This document shows positions 6,172 to 9,330 of a stretch of DNA of 9,330 nucleotides, one piece after another; within the stretch, counting starts at the first letter, position 1; every line of letters starts with the position of its first letter. The notes below the pieces were generated by a model. That model had not been told where the DNA came from. It saw only the letters and a program-made list of their open reading frames with translations, and did no database searches. Position numbers and translations under genes: made by a program. The stretch comes from Hyphomicrobiales bacterium (lineage in GTDB: Bacteria; Pseudomonadota; Alphaproteobacteria; Rhizobiales; Xanthobacteraceae): the NCBI GenBank assembly GCA_003133345.1, contig PKXB01000054.1, forward strand, positions 1 through 9,330, given 5' to 3'.

Positions 6172-7434
6172 TTAGGCGGGCCACTGCAGGGTGCAGCCGG
6201 TTTCGCTTTCGGCCGGAGAAACCTTATCGCCCGCGACCACCTGATCGACGCGGAACAGATCCTCCGGATCTCCAGCAGGCTTCTGCAGCGCTTCACCGAC
6301 GAAGGACGAGGTCATCAGCTGGTGGTCGCCCGCCCGATAATAGACCTTGTTGGGCTGCAGCTTGACCTCGGCCGGCAGCTCGAAATTGCCCAGCGCCTTC
6401 GCGAGCTTGACCGCGTCGAGCGACTTTTCCTGGTTGGCGACGAGCGCGTAGGTCTGCACCGAGGTGAAGCCGAACCAGGTGCGCGCGGTCGGCACCTTGC
6501 CGTTGCTGCGCTTGCGGATGTCGGCGACGAACTGTTCGACGCCCGCCACGCCGGGCTGCTTCCAGTACCACTCGAACATCCAGATGCCGACGCGGGCCTC
6601 GGGCGGCATCGATTCGAGCGACTCGAGCTCTTGCTGCAATCCGGCGACATGGATTTGCTTATCGATGCCGAACTGGGCGATCTGCTTCAGGCAATTGACC
6701 ATGTCGGAGCCCTGCGGCAACACCAGCAGCACGTCCGGGTTGGCGGCGCGCGCCTTGATCAGATAAGCGGAATAGTCGGTGGTGCCCAGCGGGGTGAGCT
6801 CGTTGCCGGTCATCGTGCCACCGAGCCGCTTCAAGTTAGCTAATCCCGCCTGCTGCAAGGTGTGACCGAAGGCATAATCCGGCGTGATGAAATGCCACTT
6901 CTTGCCGTATTTGTTGAACAGAATATCTGAAACCGAGTTGGCCTCCATGCGCGTCGTGTTGCAGACGCGAAAGAGGTTCCACTTGCAGTCTTTGCCGGTA
7001 ATCCCGTCGGTGTGGCCGCCGGAGACGATGTGCAGAATCTTCTTTTCGGCCGTGACTTGCGCCATGGCTTGGGCGACGCCGGAATTAACATCGCCGATGA
7101 TGAAGCTCACCTGATCGCGTTCGATCAGCTTGCGCGTTTTTTGCACGCCGGTGCCGACATCGTTTGCGGAGTCTTCGACCAGCAATTCCAACGGACGCCC
7201 GAGAACACCGCCTTTGGCATTGATCTGCTCAACGGCGAACTTGGCGCCGATGACTTCATTCTGCGCCACCGCGGCATAGGCGCCGGTCAGAGGGTCCACC
7301 ATACCGATTTTGATGGCGTCCGCGGCGCGCGCCGTGATGACGAAGGGCGATGCGATTTGCGCCACGCCGGCCGCAACCGCAGTCTTTATGACCGTACGGC
7401 GGTCAAGCTTCATCGAATGGATTTCATTTTTCAT
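6172..7434 (-). CDS. Periplasmic substrate-binding protein of Liv-type ABC transporter, Tat-exported
   Basis: This 420-residue type I periplasmic binding protein (LivK-like Peripla_BP_6 fold) captures the solute for the adjoining importer. The N-terminus carries a twin-arginine motif LDRRTVIK (10-17), a hydrophobic Ala/Val stretch and a cleavage site ARA|AD (after residue 37). The mature protein opens with AIKIGMVDPLTG, typical of the fold, followed by INAKGGVLGRPLELLVED (71-88) and a TGKDC block (146-150). Four cysteines (150, 158, 248, 414) could form disulfides. An aromatic stretch at 286-291 (MFEWYW) may face the ligand. ATG 7434 is chosen for its strong AAGGGAGG ribosome site 6 bases upstream; ATG 7413 lacks one. 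It is the first gene of the operon, followed by a hairpin and then the permease genes. The ligand cannot be named: the family covers branched-chain amino acids, amides, urea and aromatic acids. The amidase at the operon end makes an amide plausible. Confidence 0.92.
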   Translation of the reverse strand: MKNEIHSMKLDRRTVIKTAVAAGVAQIASPFVITARAADAIKIGMVDPLTGAYAAVAQNEVIGAKFAVEQINAKGGVLGRPLELLVEDSANDVGTGVQKTRKLIERDQVSFIIGDVNSGVAQAMAQVTAEKKILHIVSGGHTDGITGKDCKWNLFRVCNTTRMEANSVSDILFNKYGKKWHFITPDYAFGHTLQQAGLANLKRLGGTMTGNELTPLGTTDYSAYLIKARAANPDVLLVLPQGSDMVNCLKQIAQFGIDKQIHVAGLQQELESLESMPPEARVGIWMFEWYWKQPGVAGVEQFVADIRKRSNGKVPTARTWFGFTSVQTYALVANQEKSLDAVKLAKALGNFELPAEVKLQPNKVYYRAGDHQLMTSSFVGEALQKPAGDPEDLFRVDQVVAGDKVSPAESETGCTLQWPA

Positions 7435-7440
7435 CTTATT

Positions 7441-7448
7441 CCTCCCTT
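7441..7448 (-). promoter_or_regulatory. Strong ribosome binding site of the substrate-binding protein gene
   Basis: On the minus strand AAGGGAGG is followed by six bases (AATAAG) and then ATG at 7434. It is the strongest Shine-Dalgarno sequence in the cluster, as expected for a binding protein needed in excess over its permease. It decides the start over in-frame ATG 7413 and over upstream possibilities near 7503. Confidence 0.8.
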
Positions 7449-7500
7449 GAATTTTTTGAGCTGTGCCGCAAGCTTTTGTTCGTTTGTCTGCCTTGGTGGC

Positions 7501-7514
7501 CACACTAATGTGTG
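7501..7514. promoter_or_regulatory. Candidate operator palindrome CACAC-N4-GTGTG
   Basis: Perfect 5-bp arms CACAC and GTGTG surround TAAT. The site lies 67-80 bases before the start codon of the binding-protein gene, where it could overlap that operon's promoter. The shape suits a dimeric repressor or activator, but arms of five bases also arise by chance, and no regulator is encoded nearby. Confidence 0.35.
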
Positions 7515-7560
7515 ATGATGAAAAGACGCAAGACTGCCGTGATTCATCCGGAGAAAATAT

Positions 7561-7572
7561 TGGTTCAAACCA
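7561..7572. promoter_or_regulatory. Candidate operator palindrome TGGTT-CA-AACCA
   Basis: Perfect 5-bp arms TGGTT and AACCA are separated by two bases. It lies 127-138 bases upstream of the binding-protein start and about 23 bases before the putative rightward -35 box, so it could serve either gene. The TGGT/ACCA ends recall GntR/FadR-type operators, but the spacing is not exactly that of FadR. The assignment is speculative. Confidence 0.35.
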
Positions 7573-7594
7573 TGCTGTTACGCGTTGCCGATGA

Positions 7595-7624
7595 TTGCAC
7601 CGATGGTCGCCTTTCGTCTATATA
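7595..7624 (+). promoter_or_regulatory. Putative sigma-70 promoter for the rightward ABC transporter gene
   Basis: TTGCAC (7595-7600) and TATATA (7619-7624) are spaced by 18 bases; TATAAC at 7621-7626 is an alternative -10 box. This is the best promoter-like pair in the intergenic region and points toward the gene starting at 7772. It would leave a 5' leader of about 140 bases. Consensus matching alone supports it. Confidence 0.4.
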
Positions 7625-7679
7625 ACCTGTGTAACATCAATCACATGAATGACGAATTGCGTACGACTTCCGGCCCCTG

Positions 7680-7696
7680 CCCACCGCAAAGGTGGG
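7680..7696 (+). other. Short hairpin in the presumed 5' leader
   Basis: CCCACC (7680-7685) and GGTGGG (7691-7696) form a perfect 6-bp stem around GCAAA. No T-run follows, so it is not a terminator. It lies between the putative promoter and the GTG start of the ABC transporter. A stem this short may be incidental in GC-rich DNA. Confidence 0.3.
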
Positions 7697-7759
7697 ATAC
7701 GACGCCGCAGCATCGCCATGACTGAATGCACCGTAGCCGACCATTTAGCCAGCCGTATC

Positions 7760-7764
7760 AGGAG
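7760..7764 (+). promoter_or_regulatory. Ribosome binding site deciding the GTG start at 7772
   Basis: AGGAG lies 7 bases before GTG 7772. An in-frame ATG at 7718 would add 18 residues but has no comparable site upstream, and the added residues look unlike a transporter N-terminus. Confidence 0.7.
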
Positions 7765-7771
7765 ACTATCC

Positions 7772-9330
7772 GTGAGAGGCATTTTCTCGACGCTCGCCAC
7801 CGTCTGGCGAATTGCCAGCCCCTATTTCCGTTCGCAGGGTCGCTGGCCGGGCCGCCTGCTGCTGGCGGCGGTGATCGCCATCGAACTGTCGATCGTTGCC
7901 ATCACGGTGCTGCTCAATGCGTGGAACGCCAATTTCTACAATGCGCTGCAGGATCGAAACTGGGATGCCTTCGTCTACCAACTTGGCTATTTCTGCGTGC
8001 TGGCCACGATCTACGTCGTGCTCGCGGTCTACCAGCTCTATCTCAACCAGTGGCTGCAGATCCGCTGGCGGCGCTGGCTGACCGCGAGCTACCTCGATCA
8101 TTGGATGGAGGGCGCCAATCACTACCGTATGCAGCTCTTGGGCGACGCCGCCGACAATCCGGACCAGCGCATCTCCGAGGACATCGCGCAGTTCATCCAA
8201 TTGACGCTGACCATCGGCCTGCAACTGCTCAACTCCTGCGTCACGCTATTCTCGTTCATGATCATCCTGTGGTCGCTGTCGGCAGCGGCGCCGCTGCACG
8301 TGTTCGGGATCAGCTTCGATATTCCGGGTTACCTGTTATGGGCAGCATTGATTTACGCCTGCATCGGCACCGCACTCACGCACCTGATCGGCCGCCCGTT
8401 GATCGCGCTTAACTTCCAGCAGCAGCGCTACGAAGCCGATTTCCGATTCAATCTGGTGCGGGTGCGCGAGAACTCCGAGCAGATCGCCCTGCTCGACGGC
8501 GAGCGCGCGGAACGCCACCGCCTGCTGTTGCGATTCGGCAATGTGGTCGCCAACTGGCTCGCGATCATGTCGCGGCAGAAAAAGCTCACCTTCTTCACCG
8601 CCAGCTATGCGCAGGCATCCGTCGTTTTCCCGTTCATCATGGTAAGTCCGGCCTATTTCGCCAGCGCCATCCAGCTCGGCGGGCTGATGCAGACGGCGAA
8701 CGCGTTCGGCCGCGTGCAGGAAGCTTTGTCGGTGTTTGTGACCCTCTACCGCAATCTCGCGGAATGGAGCGCGGTGATCGAGCGGCTGTCCGGTTTCGAT
8801 CGGTCGGTGGCGACCGCCCGCGCGGTCGCGGTGACGCCGCCGGTGATCGGCGTCGCGGTTGGCGAAGCGGCCGCCATTTCGTTCAAAGATCTGGCGGTGC
8901 GGCTGCCGAACGGCGTGCCGCTGGTCAATGCCAGCGACATCTCGATCGGACTGGGCGAGCGGGTGCTGGTGAGCGGCCCGTCCGGCGCCGGCAAGTCCAC
9001 GCTGTTCCGCGCGCTGGCCGGTGTCTGGCCGTTCGGCGCCGGCACGATCACGGTGCCGAAAAATGCCCGGCTGATGATCCTGCCGCAGCGGCCTTACTTT
9101 CCGATCGCACCGTTGGCCGCCGCGGTCGCCTATCCGGCGGAGCCCGGGACCTTCGATGCCGCCCGCGTCGCCGAACTGGTCGCCGCGGTCGGCTTGCCGG
9201 CGCTGGCCTCCCGAATCGAGGAGGAGGCGCATTGGAACCGCATGCTGTCGCTCGGCGAGCAGCAGCGGCTCGGCATCGCGCGCGCGCTCCTGCACGCGCC
9301 GGACTATCTGTTCCTGGACGAGGCCACCGC
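7772..9330 (+). CDS. ABC transporter, fused permease and ATPase (ABC_membrane_2, SbmA/BacA-YddA type), 3' truncated
   Basis: The frame is open from GTG 7772 to the window end and gives 519 residues; perhaps 50-80 more, including the switch histidine, lie outside. An N-terminal membrane domain (about 1-330) belongs to the ABC_membrane_2 group, which includes SbmA/BacA peptide transporters, YddA and peroxisomal ABCD proteins. Membrane helices are visible near 29-47, 71-90, 145-168 and 188-206. The group's NPDQR motif is at 129-133 and is followed by ISEDI. The C-terminal ATPase domain has Walker A GPSGAGKS (402-409), signature LSLGEQ (492-497) and Walker B YLFLDEA with Asp516 and Glu517. The protein should work as a homodimer in the inner membrane. 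Because it carries its own ATPase domain, it is closer to YddA than to SbmA/BacA proper. It is divergent from the amide-type operon and need not be related to it in function. Substrates of this branch are largely unknown. Confidence 0.92.
   Translation, partial: MRGIFSTLATVWRIASPYFRSQGRWPGRLLLAAVIAIELSIVAITVLLNAWNANFYNALQDRNWDAFVYQLGYFCVLATIYVVLAVYQLYLNQWLQIRWRRWLTASYLDHWMEGANHYRMQLLGDAADNPDQRISEDIAQFIQLTLTIGLQLLNSCVTLFSFMIILWSLSAAAPLHVFGISFDIPGYLLWAALIYACIGTALTHLIGRPLIALNFQQQRYEADFRFNLVRVRENSEQIALLDGERAERHRLLLRFGNVVANWLAIMSRQKKLTFFTASYAQASVVFPFIMVSPAYFASAIQLGGLMQTANAFGRVQEALSVFVTLYRNLAEWSAVIERLSGFDRSVATARAVAVTPPVIGVAVGEAAAISFKDLAVRLPNGVPLVNASDISIGLGERVLVSGPSGAGKSTLFRALAGVWPFGAGTITVPKNARLMILPQRPYFPIAPLAAAVAYPAEPGTFDAARVAELVAAVGLPALASRIEEEAHWNRMLSLGEQQRLGIARALLHAPDYLFLDEAT

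Larger units (their letters stand above)
7435..7771. promoter_or_regulatory. Divergent intergenic control region
   Basis: These 337 bases separate the minus-strand transporter-amidase operon from the plus-strand ABC transporter and must hold the promoters of both. The stretch from about 7500 to 7660 looks less GC-rich than the coding DNA around it. It contains two short palindromes (7501-7514 and 7561-7572), a plausible rightward sigma-70 promoter (7595-7624), a small hairpin (7680-7696) and the ribosome sites of both genes. I could not find a convincing leftward -35/-10 pair or a sigma-54 site. No regulator gene lies in the window. Confidence 0.7.

Noticed and set aside
6322..6843. Plus-strand open frame of 173 codons opposite the binding-protein gene
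   Set aside because: It is rich in Leu/Asp/Arg/His, has no recognisable motif and has no promoter context. The minus strand clearly encodes the binding protein here.
7628..7645. CRP/FNR-like site TGTGT-N8-TCACA
   Set aside because: The spacing is 8 rather than the 6 of a CRP site and one arm is imperfect. It also does not fit an FNR box.
7645..7725. 26-codon open frame starting at ATG 7645 in the divergent spacer
   Set aside because: No ribosome site precedes it, its composition is unremarkable and nothing suggests a leader peptide (no run of a single amino acid). Chance is the simpler explanation.
8336..9295. Long open frame of 319 codons on the minus strand opposite the fused ABC transporter
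   Set aside because: The plus-strand frame carries Walker A, signature and Walker B motifs over the same bases. The minus-strand translation is Arg/His/Asp/Ala-rich with no recognisable domain, as expected for a GC-rich shadow.

Overview
The window looks like chromosomal DNA of a GC-rich alphaproteobacterium, most likely of the Hyphomicrobiales (Bradyrhizobium/Rhodopseudomonas/Xanthobacteraceae type). This is inferred from the GroEL C-terminus, the high GC content and the style of the genes; no phylogeny was computed. There are no tRNA or rRNA genes, CRISPR arrays, insertion sequences, phage genes or obvious signs of recent transfer. Every sizeable open stretch is either a recognisable gene or a GC-rich shadow of one.

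Layout, left to right. (1) The last 128 residues of groEL (+), closed by a clear intrinsic terminator. (2) A dienelactone-hydrolase-family gene (+) with an intact Cys-Asp-His triad and a Tat-like N-terminus. (3) A six-gene cluster on the minus strand, transcribed from about 7434 down to 1400: a Tat-exported substrate-binding protein, two LivH/LivM-type permeases, two LivG/LivF-type ATPases and an amidase-signature hydrolase. The four membrane and ATPase genes are joined by three consecutive ATGA stop/start overlaps. The amidase follows the last ATPase after 23 bases and appears to start with TTG. A perfect 13-bp hairpin without a T-run lies between the binding-protein gene and the first permease. 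(4) A 337-bp divergent intergenic region with two short palindromes and a plausible sigma-70 promoter. (5) A rightward ABC transporter gene with fused membrane and ATPase domains (ABC_membrane_2 type, related to SbmA/BacA and YddA). It starts at GTG 7772 and is cut by the window end just after Walker B.

How the genes could work together: the minus-strand cluster reads as one operon for capture, uptake and hydrolysis of a small amide. The periplasmic protein binds the solute, LivH/M/G/F-type subunits import it, and the cytoplasmic amidase releases ammonia and a carboxylic acid. The ligand cannot be read from the sequence, and the Liv names denote family only. The strongest leads for follow-up are this transporter-amidase coupling, the intercistronic hairpin and the palindromes in the divergent control region. 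I did not find a clearly unprecedented system; most of the window is well-known families in a sensible arrangement.
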